In this document: piece by piece, positions 7,332 through 16,033 of the stretch
Layout: every line of letters begins with the position of its first letter
Position numbering within the stretch: the stretch's first letter is position 1
Assembly (NCBI RefSeq): GCF_910577345.1
Contig: NZ_CAJTMT010000038.1
Span: 1 to 27,908, forward strand
DNA length: 27,908 nt
Direction: 5' to 3'
DNA from: an uncultured Duncaniella sp.
GTDB lineage: Bacteria; Bacteroidota; Bacteroidia; Bacteroidales; Muribaculaceae
The notes under the pieces: model-generated
What the model was told of the DNA's origin: nothing
What the model saw: only the letters and a program-made list of their open reading frames with translations
The model's database searches: none
Program-made: the position numbers and the translations under genes

Positions 7332-9425
7332 ATGAACGGATTGCGAAGAATGGACATAAAATTCCTTCGTGGAATTGGCCCCAAGCGTGCCGAACTTCTT
7401 GAAAAGAATCTCGGCATAAGGACTTATCATGACATTCTCTTCCACTTCCCGACCCACTACATCGACCGCCGCTCCGTCTACCGCATCATCGACTTCGCAG
7501 GCGACGACATGCCATCGCTGCAAGTCAAAGGCAAATTCGTCAGCTTCAACGTGCAGGGGGAAGGGGCTAAGACCCGGCTCGTCGGCCTGTTTTCCGATGG
7601 CAGCGCGGTGATGGAGGTCGTGTGGTTCCAGCGCATCAAGGCCATACGCCAACTCTATCACACCGCCACTGAATATATCCTCTTCGGCAAACCCTCCAAC
7701 TTCAACGGACGGTGGAGTATGGTCCATCCCGAAGTCGACACACCTGATGCCGCAGCCTCGCGCGGTGGTTTCCGAGGTGTCTACCCACTGACCGAACAGC
7801 TCCGCAACCGCGGCTTCTCATCGCGCACATTCTCGACTGCCGTTTCCGACATCCTAAGCGGCATACGCAACATGGCCGAGACACTTCCTCCGGAAATCAT
7901 CGGCCACTACAAGCTCCTCGGCATCCGCGAGGCCATCTCAGCCATCCACAATCCACCCTCACCGGCCATTCTCGAACAGGCCCGCTTCCGCCTGAAATTC
8001 GAAGAGTTGTTCTATCTTCAACTCGACATCCAGCACTATGCACGCCGTCGCAACTCTGCCATCCAAGGCTTTCATTTCCCACGCATAGGCCACTTCTTCA
8101 ACACTTTCTACTCCCAATTCCTCCCCTTCCCCCTCACCAACGCACAGAAGAGGGTGATAAAGGAGATTCGCGCCGACATGGCAACCGGACGACAGATGAA
8201 CCGCCTCCTGCAAGGCGATGTGGGTTCCGGAAAGACCCTCGTCGCGCTGCTGTGTATGCTCATCGCCCTCGACAACAACACCCAGGCTTGCCTCATGGCG
8301 CCGACCGAGATTCTCGCCACACAACACTTCGAGACAATCACGAAGATGGTGGCGGCAATGGGCATCAACGTCCGTCTGCTCACAGGCTCGACACGCAAAA
8401 AGGAACGTGAGACAATCCACCAACAGCTCACCGACGGTTCCCTTCACATCCTCATCGGAACCCATGCCGTCATCGAGGACAATGTGCGATTCAAGAACCT
8501 CGGCTTTATCGTCATCGACGAGCAACACCGCTTCGGAGTGGCCCAGCGCGCCAAACTCTGGACAAAAAACGTCATCGCTCCACATGTCCTCGTCATGACA
8601 GCCACCCCGATTCCCCGTACACTCGCAATGACTGTCTACGGCGACCTCGACGTGTCGGTCATCGACGAACTCCCACCCGGACGAAAACCGATAGTGACAC
8701 TCCTGCGCTACGAGGAGGACCGCTTCAAGACCTATCAGGGCATAGGTCGGCAGTTGCGTCTCGGCCGACAGGTCTACATCGTCTACCCGCTCATCAAGGA
8801 AAACGAGAAACTCGACCTCAAATCGCTTGAAGAAGGCTACGAAAACATCTGCGAGACATTCCGCGACTACAAAGTTGCCTTTGTCCACGGCCAGATGAAA
8901 CCGCAGGAGAAGGACTATCAGATGAACCTCTTCGCATCTCACGAAGCCCACATCATGGTAGCCACGACCGTCATCGAAGTCGGTGTGAATGTCCCAAATG
9001 CAACGACAATGCTCATCGAGAACGCCGAACGCTTCGGCCTCTCGCAGCTCCACCAGTTGCGTGGCCGCGTAGGGCGTGGCGAAGGGCAGAGTTATTGTAT
9101 CCTGATGTCGAAACACAAGATTGCAAAGGACACACGCAAGCGCCTCGAACTCATGACTGCCACCACTGACGGCTTCGCGATAGCTGAGGCCGACATGCAG
9201 ATGCGCGGTCCCGGCGACATCGAAGGCACAATGCAGAGCGGAATGCCCATCGACCTCCACATAGCCAACCTCGCTACAGACGGCCAGATAGTGCAGCTCG
9301 CGCGCGATGCCGCCGCCGCAATCCTCGACATCGACCCCGAACTTCAGCAACCGGCCAACGCGCTCATCCGTTCGCAGCTCAGCCTCCTCACGACCCGCAT
9401 CCGCGACTGGTCGCGCATATCCTGA
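7332..9425 (+). CDS. recG: ATP-dependent DNA helicase RecG
   Basis: RecG is a monomeric double-strand DNA translocase that remodels stalled forks and Holliday junctions. The 697-residue length is typical. The N-terminal half has the helical and wedge/OB region (FLRGIGPKRAELLEKNLGI, then VKGKFVSFNVQGEG). The helicase core follows, with Walker A GDVGSGKT at 295-302, a DEQHRFGV Walker B near 396, ATPIPRTLAMTVYGDLDVSVIDELPPGRKPI, and motifs V and VI in ATTVIEVGVNVPNATTMLIENAERFGLSQLHQLRGRVGRG. The start at 7332 is the first in-frame ATG; an ATG at 7350 is a close alternative. No clear promoter was found in the 116 bases after the HigA-like gene. Confidence 0.97.
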   Translation: MNGLRRMDIKFLRGIGPKRAELLEKNLGIRTYHDILFHFPTHYIDRRSVYRIIDFAGDDMPSLQVKGKFVSFNVQGEGAKTRLVGLFSDGSAVMEVVWFQRIKAIRQLYHTATEYILFGKPSNFNGRWSMVHPEVDTPDAAASRGGFRGVYPLTEQLRNRGFSSRTFSTAVSDILSGIRNMAETLPPEIIGHYKLLGIREAISAIHNPPSPAILEQARFRLKFEELFYLQLDIQHYARRRNSAIQGFHFPRIGHFFNTFYSQFLPFPLTNAQKRVIKEIRADMATGRQMNRLLQGDVGSGKTLVALLCMLIALDNNTQACLMAPTEILATQHFETITKMVAAMGINVRLLTGSTRKKERETIHQQLTDGSLHILIGTHAVIEDNVRFKNLGFIVIDEQHRFGVAQRAKLWTKNVIAPHVLVMTATPIPRTLAMTVYGDLDVSVIDELPPGRKPIVTLLRYEEDRFKTYQGIGRQLRLGRQVYIVYPLIKENEKLDLKSLEEGYENICETFRDYKVAFVHGQMKPQEKDYQMNLFASHEAHIMVATTVIEVGVNVPNATTMLIENAERFGLSQLHQLRGRVGRGEGQSYCILMSKHKIAKDTRKRLELMTATTDGFAIAEADMQMRGPGDIEGTMQSGMPIDLHIANLATDGQIVQLARDAAAAILDIDPELQQPANALIRSQLSLLTTRIRDWSRIS

Positions 9426-9440
9426 AATTTACCTGATTCG

Positions 9441-9532
9441 GAGAGATACAGAAGAACAAAAGTTCAAAAGAAACAGAAGTGCATGGAATGTCACAGCAAC
9501 CGCATTGATATTCATGCACTTCTGTCGCTTTT
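9441..9532 (+). repeat. Dispersed intergenic repeat, copy C, forming a hairpin after recG
   Basis: The left part (GAGATACAGAAGAACAAAAG, then ACAGAAGTGCA) matches the family seen at 118-155 and 20653-20690. Arms 9466-9485 and 9513-9532 are complementary over 20 bases with two mismatches, including the perfect core ACAGAAGTGCATG/CATGCACTTCTGT. A CTTTT follows, so the hairpin could also help end recG transcription. Confidence 0.55.
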
Positions 9533-9627
9533 AGCCTTTTGTTACCCTGCATCAACCGGCAGTGAACTGCAAATTTCGGCAAGCTCACTTCTTGTACCCA
9601 TATCACCATCCTTCCGCTTTTGAATCC

Positions 9628-9653
9628 CTATTTTAACAATTAGGTTAAAATAG
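9628..9653. repeat. Perfect 10-bp inverted repeat
   Basis: CTATTTTAAC (9628-9637) and GTTAAAATAG (9644-9653) are exact reverse complements around AATTAG. The repeat is A/T-rich with no T-tract, which looks more like a protein-binding site than a terminator. It lies about 40 bases before the predicted structured RNA. The stretch 9533-9627 contains nothing I recognise. Confidence 0.5.
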
Positions 9654-9694
9654 CCTCTTCAGTTGACGTTTTTTAATGACTTTTAGCGCACTGA

Positions 9695-9890
9695 CATGCT
9701 TCAAAGCGGGGTCTCAGTTGTTTTAATAGTGTAAGTAAAGATAAAGAAGCTCAAAGCATAAAAATCTAAATTTACATCCCTCGTCCTCTTTACCGAATTG
9801 GGAAATTGGGTACTGAGGCTCTCATAAATAAATAGTTGAAACGTGAGGGGAGGAGTTAGGACCCAGGTCTTAACTCCTCCTTTGTTTTTA
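9695..9890 (+). ncRNA. Candidate structured RNA with 6S-like rod architecture
   Basis: The 3' end is a very strong terminator (9849-9890). Upstream, long-range pairs nest into a rod. The closing stem is CATGCTTCAA with TTGAAACGTG (9695-9704/9836-9845, one mismatch). A second stem pairs 9708-9718 with 9812-9822 (11 pairs, three G-U). Next is an open region whose right side can fold a CCGAATT/AATTGGG hairpin (9793-9799/9804-9810). The apical stem pairs 9731-9742 with 9764-9775 (10 of 12). Closing stem, large central bubble and apical stem are the layout of 6S RNA, known in Bacteroidales. I have no sequence-level match, and no clear -7 box precedes it. It could instead be an untranslated or regulatory RNA tied to susC. 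Confidence 0.42.
9849..9890 (+). terminator. Strong Rho-independent terminator upstream of susC
   Basis: A 14-bp stem (9849-9862 with 9867-9880, one G-U pair) with a CCAG loop is followed by TTTGTTTTT. No coding sequence lies in the 420 bases before it, so it must end either recG read-through or a small RNA. It insulates susC from upstream transcription. From here to the -7 box (9891-10033) is A/T-rich sequence without recognisable elements. Confidence 0.85.
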
Positions 9891-10033
9891 TACATCATTA
9901 ACAAACCACTCCAAAGGCATCAAAACTAACAAAAATCACCTTTTTCATCGCTAAAACAATAAATTTATCACATTTTTAGGTTAAAATACAATATTTTTCT
10001 TGTAAACATAAGCATTTTTATGAAAATTATATT

Positions 10034-10041
10034 TAAATTTG
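10034..10041 (+). promoter_or_regulatory. Probable -7 box of the susC operon
   Basis: TAAATTTG fits the Bacteroidota TAnnTTTG box. No good -33 box lies 19-21 bases upstream, which suggests an activator-dependent or weak promoter. Transcription would begin near 10048, leaving a leader of about 88 bases. Confidence 0.5.
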
Positions 10042-10065
10042 CGCATCAACAGTTAAAACAAATAA

Positions 10066-10089
10066 CATTTGCGGTACTATTCCGCAATG
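10066..10089 (+). promoter_or_regulatory. Leader hairpin before susC
   Basis: CATTTGCGG (10066-10074) pairs with CCGCAATG (10082-10089), with one bulged T and a 7-base loop. It lies inside the predicted susC leader, about 46 bases before the ATG. It could act in mRNA stability or post-transcriptional control; no role is demonstrated by sequence. Confidence 0.35.
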
Positions 10090-10135
10090 TCAAAACATAT
10101 TTTTAACCTCTAATATTTATTGTTTCGCAGTGTTT

Positions 10136-13100
10136 ATGAAAAAGACCCTATTCATGCTCATAGTCATGATACTTACGGGTATCGGGCTTACAGCTGCCCA
10201 AAGCCGGAAAGTCACCGGTGAGGTAATATCGGCTGAGGACAAAGAGCCGATCGTGGGTGCGACAGTGACTGTCAAAGGAACCAAGATCCAGACGGTCACG
10301 GATGTCGACGGCTTGTTTACAATTTCCACCCCCCCCCAATTCTAAAACGTTAGTAATCACATACATAGGCATGAAACCTGCGGAAGTAGCGATTACTTCC
10401 GACAAAATGACCATCGAACTTTCCTCCGCAGCAGAGGAACTTGGCGAAGTCGTCGTGACCGGTATGCAGAAGATGGACAAGCGCCTCTTCACCGGTGCGG
10501 CAACAAAAATTGATGCCCAGGACGCCCGAATCAGCGGTATGGCCGACATCAGCCGAAGCCTTGAAGGGCGTGCGGCAGGTGTGTCGGTACAGAACGTGTC
10601 AGGCACCTTCGGTACAGCTCCCAAAATCCGTGTGCGCGGTGCAACGTCAATCTACGGTAGCTCCAAGCCGCTGTGGGTTGTCGACGGTGTAATCATGGAG
10701 GATGTGACCAACGTTTCGGCCGACGACCTATCCTCAGGTAATGCCGAGACCCTTATCTCATCGGCAATCGCAGGCCTCAATGCCGACGACATCGAGAGCT
10801 TCGACATCCTCAAGGACGGTTCAGCAACCTCAATCTACGGTGCGCGCGCAATGGCGGGTGTGATTGTCGTGACCACCAAGAAAGGTAAGGCCGGACGCAA
10901 CTCCGTCAGCTATACAGGTGAATTCACCATGCGTCTGAAGCCCAGCTACAGCACCTTCAATATCATGAACTCGCAGGACCAGATGGGCGTCTATCAGGAA
11001 CTCGCGAAAAAAGGTTATCTCAACTATGCGGAAATCGCCAATGCCTCCACCAGCGGTGTCTATGGCAAAATGTATCAGTTGATTTCCCAGTATGACGCGA
11101 CCTCCGGCCAGTTCGGTCTTCCCAACACCAAGGAGGCACGCGACCAGTATCTCAGAGCGGCAGAGTACCGCAACACTGACTGGTTCGACGAACTCTTCTC
11201 CAACGCCGTCATGCAGAACCACTCCGTCAGCCTTTCATCAGGTACGGATAAAGCGCAGCACTATGTATCCGCCAGTGTTATGTATGATCCGGGATGGTAC
11301 AAGCAGAGCACTGTCCAGCGCTACACCGCAAACCTGAATTCAAACTTCAACATTTCCGACAAGGTGTCGTTCAACCTCATCAGCAACGCATCTTTCCGCA
11401 AACAGAAAGCTCCAGGCACACTCGGAAGCGAAACTGACATGGTGACCGGCGAAGTCAAGCGCGACTTCGACATCAACCCCTACTCCTATTCGATGAACAC
11501 CTCGCGCACACTTGACGCGGCTGAATTCTACACCCGCAACTATGCGCCCTTCAACATCATGCACGAGCTGAAGAACAACTACATGAAGCTTGGCGTGAAC
11601 GACTTCCGTCTGACCGGTATCCTCACCTACAAGCCCATCAAGAAAGTCGAGCTCTCGCTCCTCGGCGGTGTACAGAACACAGCGACCTCCCAGGAACACT
11701 TCATCAAGGACGACTCCAACCAGGCAGAAGCATACCGCGCCATGCCGACCTCGGCCATCCGCGACAAGAACCCGCTTCTCTACAAGGACCCTGACAACGT
11801 CTACGCCCTCCCGATTTCTGTGCTGCCCAACGGTGGTATCTATGAGCGCACCGACCGCAGCATGTTCAAGTGGGACATCCGCGCAGCCGCACGTTACAAC
11901 GACGTATATGCCGAAAATCACATCGTCAACCTCTATGCCGGTATGGAAACCAACTCTGTGAACCGTCACTCCACATGGTTCCGCGGCTGGGGCGAACAAT
12001 ACAAGATGGGTGAGGTTGCCAACTATGCCTATCAGGTGTTCAAACGCGGCATGGAGGAAAACACCGAATATTACTACCTCAACAACACCCGAGAACGCAG
12101 CGCAGCATTCTTCGCCAACGCCACATATTCCTACCAGGGCCGTTACAACCTCAACGGAACAATCCGCTACGAAGGCACCAACTTCCTCGGTAAGAGCCGT
12201 TCGGCCCGCTGGCTCCCGACATGGAACGTATCAGCATCATGGAATGCCCACGAAGAATCATGGTGGTCATCCCTCAACCCGACATGGAGCCACCTCACTC
12301 TCAAAGGTTCCTACTCACTCACCGGCGACCGTCCCTCAGTCAGCAACGCCTACGCCATCATAGGCTCAAGCAATCCCTGGCGTCCCTTTGCTGGTGTCAA
12401 CGAAAGCCAGCTCTACGTGAGCGCGCTCGGTAACGGCGACCTCACCTACGAGAAGAAACATGAGCTCAACCTCGGTCTCTCAACTGGCTTCATCGACAAC
12501 CGCATCAATCTTGAATTCGACTGGTACAAGCGTAACAACTACGACCTCATCGGCGTGGCCACCACCCAGGGTATCGGCGGCCAGATACAGAAGTTCGGTA
12601 ACATCGCATCAATGAGATCACACGGTGTCGAAATCTCGCTCACAACACGCAACATCGTCACCCGCGACTTTACCTGGACCACCAACTTTATCTACTCCCA
12701 CTCAAAGAACAAGGTGACCGACCTTAAGACCACCAAACGCTTGATGGATCTCGTGTCGGGCAACGGTTTCGCTCAGGAAGGCTACCCCGTGCGCTCACTC
12801 TTCTCTATCCCCTTCAAGGGTCTGAACGATGAAGGTCTCCCCACCTTCCTTGACCAGGACGGCAATATCTCGACTACCGGTATCTACTTCCAGACCTCCG
12901 ACCCAGAGAAACTGAAATTCCTTGAATATTCCGGCAGCATCGATCCCACCGATGTCGGTTCGTTCGGCAATATCTTCCGCTACAAAGGAATCTCGCTCAA
13001 CGTCTACATCACCTACTCCTTCGGCAACGTGGTTCGTCTCGACCCGGTGTTCAAGAACACCTACACCGACCTCACCGCGACCCCCAAGGAATTCCTCAAC

Positions 13101-13460
13101 CGCTGGACAGTGTCGGGCGATGAAAACCGCACAACCGTTCCCGTCATCGCCTCACAGCGTCAGAACAAGAACGACAGTAATCTGTCATACGCCTACAACG
13201 CCTACAACTACTCGACCGAGCGCATCGCCAAGGGTGATTTCATCCGCATGAAAGAAATCTCGGTTTCCTACGAATTCCCCCGCAAGGCAGTTCAGGCTAT
13301 GCGTATGACCAACTGCATGGTGAAGCTTCAGGCAACCAACCTCTTCCTCATCTATGCCGACAAGAAACTCAACGGACAGGACCCTGAGTTCTTCAACACC
13401 GGCGGTGTGGCTGCCCCGACTCCCAAACAGTTCACTCTCACAGTCAACTTTGGTTTCTAA
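10136..13460 (+). CDS. susC: SusC-like TonB-dependent transporter, frame interrupted at a poly-C tract
   Basis: A SusC/RagA-type outer-membrane TonB-dependent transporter. The ATG at 10136 begins a signal peptide (MKKTLFMLIVMILTGIGLTA), followed by a carboxypeptidase-like regulatory domain (KVTGEVISAEDKEPIVGATVTVKG). This frame ends at TAA 10343-10345 just after nine C (10329-10337). The next frame continues with KTLVITYIGM, the TonB-box-like EVVVTGM, the plug (SLEGRAAGVSVQN, then PKIRVRGATSIYG) and a barrel ending in FTLTVNFGF. With eight C the frames join into about 1107 residues, normal for SusC. There is no STN domain, so no anti-sigma signalling is expected. susD follows after 21 bases. 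Either a true frameshift, a phase-variable switch or a homopolymer sequence error explains the break. Confidence 0.9.
10329..10337 (+). repeat. Run of nine C inside susC
   Basis: A C9 homopolymer within the regulatory domain, at the exact point where the reading frame is lost. One base fewer gives STPPNSKTLVITYIGM in frame; nine gives STPPQF and a stop. No other homopolymer break occurs in the operon. Confidence 0.9.
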
Positions 13461-13481
13461 CACTCTGAAAGGAATATCATA

Positions 13482-15080
13482 ATGAACAAATATATAAAAT
13501 ACGCATTCGCGCTGACACTCCCGACACTCGCCTTCACTGCCTGTGACGACTTCCTCGACACAATGCCGGACAACCGCGCGACTGTTGACACCGAGGACAA
13601 AATCAAGAGCCTCCTTGTATCTGCTTACTTCGATCATGACTATTGCTACGTAGCCGAACTTCTCTCTGACAACACAGACAACTACGGCGACAACAACCCC
13701 TACACCAACCGCTGGCTCGACGACACATACAATTTCAAGGATGAATCCGAGACCGACAATGAATCAATGAATTCATTCTGGGAATCAGCCTACACCGCCA
13801 TCGCCTCTGCCAACGAAGCTCTGAAGGCTATCGACGAACTGGGTGGTCCGGACAAGACCGCAAATCTCTCAGCCATGAGAGGTGAGGCCCTCCTCTGCCG
13901 TGCTTACAGCCACTTTATGCTTGCCAACCTCTTCTGCAACCATTGGACAACCAATGCGGCCAACGACCTCGGCCTCCCCTATATGGAAGAACCGGAAACC
14001 GAACTCATGCCGAAATATGAGCGCGGCAACCTCGCCGAACTCTACACCAAAATCGAAGCCGACCTTGAAGAAGGACTGGAAAGAGTATCCGACTCTTACT
14101 ATTCAGTACCGAAGTATCACTTCAACACCAAAGCTGCCTACGCCTTCGCAAACCGCTTCTATGTCTACACCGAGCAGTGGGAAAAAGCTGTCAAGGCAGC
14201 AGACCGCTGCCTTGGCTCTCAGCCTCAAACCATGCTCCGCGACTGGGCTGCGATCGCTGCCATGCCGGCCAACCAGACCGCCCAGGCCAATGAGTATATC
14301 AACGCCTCCAGCAATGCCAACCTGCTTCTCATGACCGCATATTCGGCGCTCGGACTGAGCTACGGTGCATATTACACCAACAGCAAATATTCCCACGGTG
14401 CCTATATCGCAAGCAACGAGGATGTACGCGCAACTAACATCTGGGGCGGTTATTCCCTGTTCCGCGTCGCTCCCCGTGTCTACTCAGGCACCAATCTTGA
14501 CAAGGTCATCATCTGGAAATGCCCCTATCTCTTCGAGTATACCGACATCGTGGCACAGACAGGCTATCGCCACACCGTCTATCCGGCTTTCACAACCGAC
14601 GAGGTTCTCCTCAACCGTGCCGAAGCCTATATCATGCTCAACCGTTTTGACGAAGCCGCAGCCGATCTGACTTTATGGATGCAGAATGTCACAAGTAGTC
14701 AGATGACCCTTACCCCGGCATCAATCACGTCGTTCTACAACTCCTGCGACTACTCTTACACCGACGGCCTCTCATCGACAATCAAAAAGCATCTCAACCC
14801 GGCGTTTGCAATCGCAGCCGAAGGTTCTACGCAGGAATGTATGCTCCAGTGTATGCTCGGCTTCCGCCGCATGGAGACCCTCCACCACGGCCTCCGCTGG
14901 TTTGACATCAAGCGTTACGGCATCGAGTATCCCCGCCGTCTCATGAATGCATCCGGCCTTCCGGCTCTCTCCACCGACTTCATCGGCAAGGACGACCTCC
15001 GTCGCGTAATCCAGATTCCGCAGAAAGTCCGCGATGCAGAATTTACCCCCAACCCCCGCAAGGAGGACGCTAACAATTAA
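13482..15080 (+). CDS. susD: SusD-like substrate-binding lipoprotein
   Basis: A RagB/SusD-family outer-membrane lipoprotein of 532 residues that should form the lid over the SusC channel and bind substrate at the cell surface. It has a signal peptide with lipobox TLAFTAC (Cys 21), followed by DDFLD, an acidic stretch of the kind that directs Bacteroidota lipoproteins to the surface. Family features include FWESAYTAIASANEALKAID, MRGEALLCRAYSHFMLANLF with the TPR-like helices, and the C-terminal LGFRRMETLHHGLRWFDIKRYGIEYPR. It starts 21 bases after susC. If susC is off in this sequence, susD could still be translated from its own start, but without its channel partner. Confidence 0.95.
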   Translation: MNKYIKYAFALTLPTLAFTACDDFLDTMPDNRATVDTEDKIKSLLVSAYFDHDYCYVAELLSDNTDNYGDNNPYTNRWLDDTYNFKDESETDNESMNSFWESAYTAIASANEALKAIDELGGPDKTANLSAMRGEALLCRAYSHFMLANLFCNHWTTNAANDLGLPYMEEPETELMPKYERGNLAELYTKIEADLEEGLERVSDSYYSVPKYHFNTKAAYAFANRFYVYTEQWEKAVKAADRCLGSQPQTMLRDWAAIAAMPANQTAQANEYINASSNANLLLMTAYSALGLSYGAYYTNSKYSHGAYIASNEDVRATNIWGGYSLFRVAPRVYSGTNLDKVIIWKCPYLFEYTDIVAQTGYRHTVYPAFTTDEVLLNRAEAYIMLNRFDEAAADLTLWMQNVTSSQMTLTPASITSFYNSCDYSYTDGLSSTIKKHLNPAFAIAAEGSTQECMLQCMLGFRRMETLHHGLRWFDIKRYGIEYPRRLMNASGLPALSTDFIGKDDLRRVIQIPQKVRDAEFTPNPRKEDANN

Positions 15081-15101
15081 ACCATCCAAAGAACGCTTAC
15101 A

Positions 15102-16010
15102 ATGAAAAAGAGCAATATATTTCTACTCGGACTTCTCCTCATCTCAGCCTTCGCATTCACCGGCTGCGACTCAGATGACCCCGATACAAGCTACAGCGTC
15201 ATCACCTCAGGCAACACCGTTGAGAATGATTTTGACAAGTGGCTCAAAGTTAACTTCAACCAGCCCTACAACATCGACTTCAAGTACCGCTACGAGGACA
15301 TCGAGGGTGATTTCAACTACTATCTCGTTCCGGCCCGCTACGATGATGCCATCGTGATGGCCCACCTCGTGAAGTATCTCTGCGTCGAGACCTACAACGA
15401 AGTTGCAGGCACAGATTTCACCTGCAGCTACTTCCCCAAGATGTTCTACACCGTAGGCGAATGGGAATACCGCAACAACGGCACCATCATCCTCGGTACT
15501 GCCGAGGGTGGCCGTAAAATCTTCCTTGCAGGCCTCAACTACCTGCCAGACTATCTCGGCAGCGCAGCGCTCCTCAACCACTACTACTTCAAGACCATCC
15601 ACCACGAGTTCACCCACATCCTCAACCAGACCAAGTCAATCCCGGCTGACTTCCAGCTCGTGACAGGAACCGGTTATGTGGCTGATCTCTGGAGCGAAGA
15701 TCCGTTTGTCAACGGCAGTTACTATATCAACAACGGTTTCATCTCCGCCTACGCGCAGCATTCCTATCAGGAGGACTTCGCCGAGATGCTGTCAATCTAC
15801 ATCACCAACAGCGAGGCTGACTGGAATGCAATGCTTGCCGCCGGCTCAGCCGACAGCCAGAGCCTCATCCTGCAGAAGCTCGACATTGTCCGCAACTACA
15901 TGATTGACAATTTCAACATCAACATTGACGAACTGCGCGACGTGGTGCAGCGCCGTCAGGCCGACGTGACAGCAGGCAAAGTTGACCTCACTGATATAAC
16001 AGTCAAATAA
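15102..16010 (+). CDS. Putative zinc metallohydrolase lipoprotein (SusC/D-associated)
   Basis: A 302-residue lipoprotein with lipobox FTGC (Cys 22) and acidic residues after it (DSDDPD), suggesting surface exposure. HExxH is present as HEFTH at residues 168-172, and E228 in QEDFAEMLS is a plausible third zinc ligand. Size, motif and position after susD match the family annotated as substrate import-associated zinc metallohydrolase lipoproteins (putative zinc-binding metallopeptidase, PF15890-like). It probably cleaves a peptide bond in the ligand before import; substrate and activity are unproven. It is separated from susD by 21 bases and belongs to the same operon. Confidence 0.85.
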   Translation: MKKSNIFLLGLLLISAFAFTGCDSDDPDTSYSVITSGNTVENDFDKWLKVNFNQPYNIDFKYRYEDIEGDFNYYLVPARYDDAIVMAHLVKYLCVETYNEVAGTDFTCSYFPKMFYTVGEWEYRNNGTIILGTAEGGRKIFLAGLNYLPDYLGSAALLNHYYFKTIHHEFTHILNQTKSIPADFQLVTGTGYVADLWSEDPFVNGSYYINNGFISAYAQHSYQEDFAEMLSIYITNSEADWNAMLAAGSADSQSLILQKLDIVRNYMIDNFNINIDELRDVVQRRQADVTAGKVDLTDITVK

Positions 16011-16033
16011 ACCCTTCCAAAAGAATTTTAACC

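Noticed and set aside
7959..9350. 463-codon minus-strand ORF opposite recG
   Set aside because: Entirely antisense to a complete RecG with all helicase motifs; composition is that of a codon-bias shadow.
9701..9904. 67-codon minus-strand ORF in the recG-susC spacer
   Set aside because: It reads backwards through the terminator stem and the proposed RNA, and the predicted peptide resembles no family.
10302..10345. Internal ATG of the second susC frame as a true start
   Set aside because: It would give a SusC without signal peptide and with half a regulatory domain; the frame break at the C tract explains the layout better.
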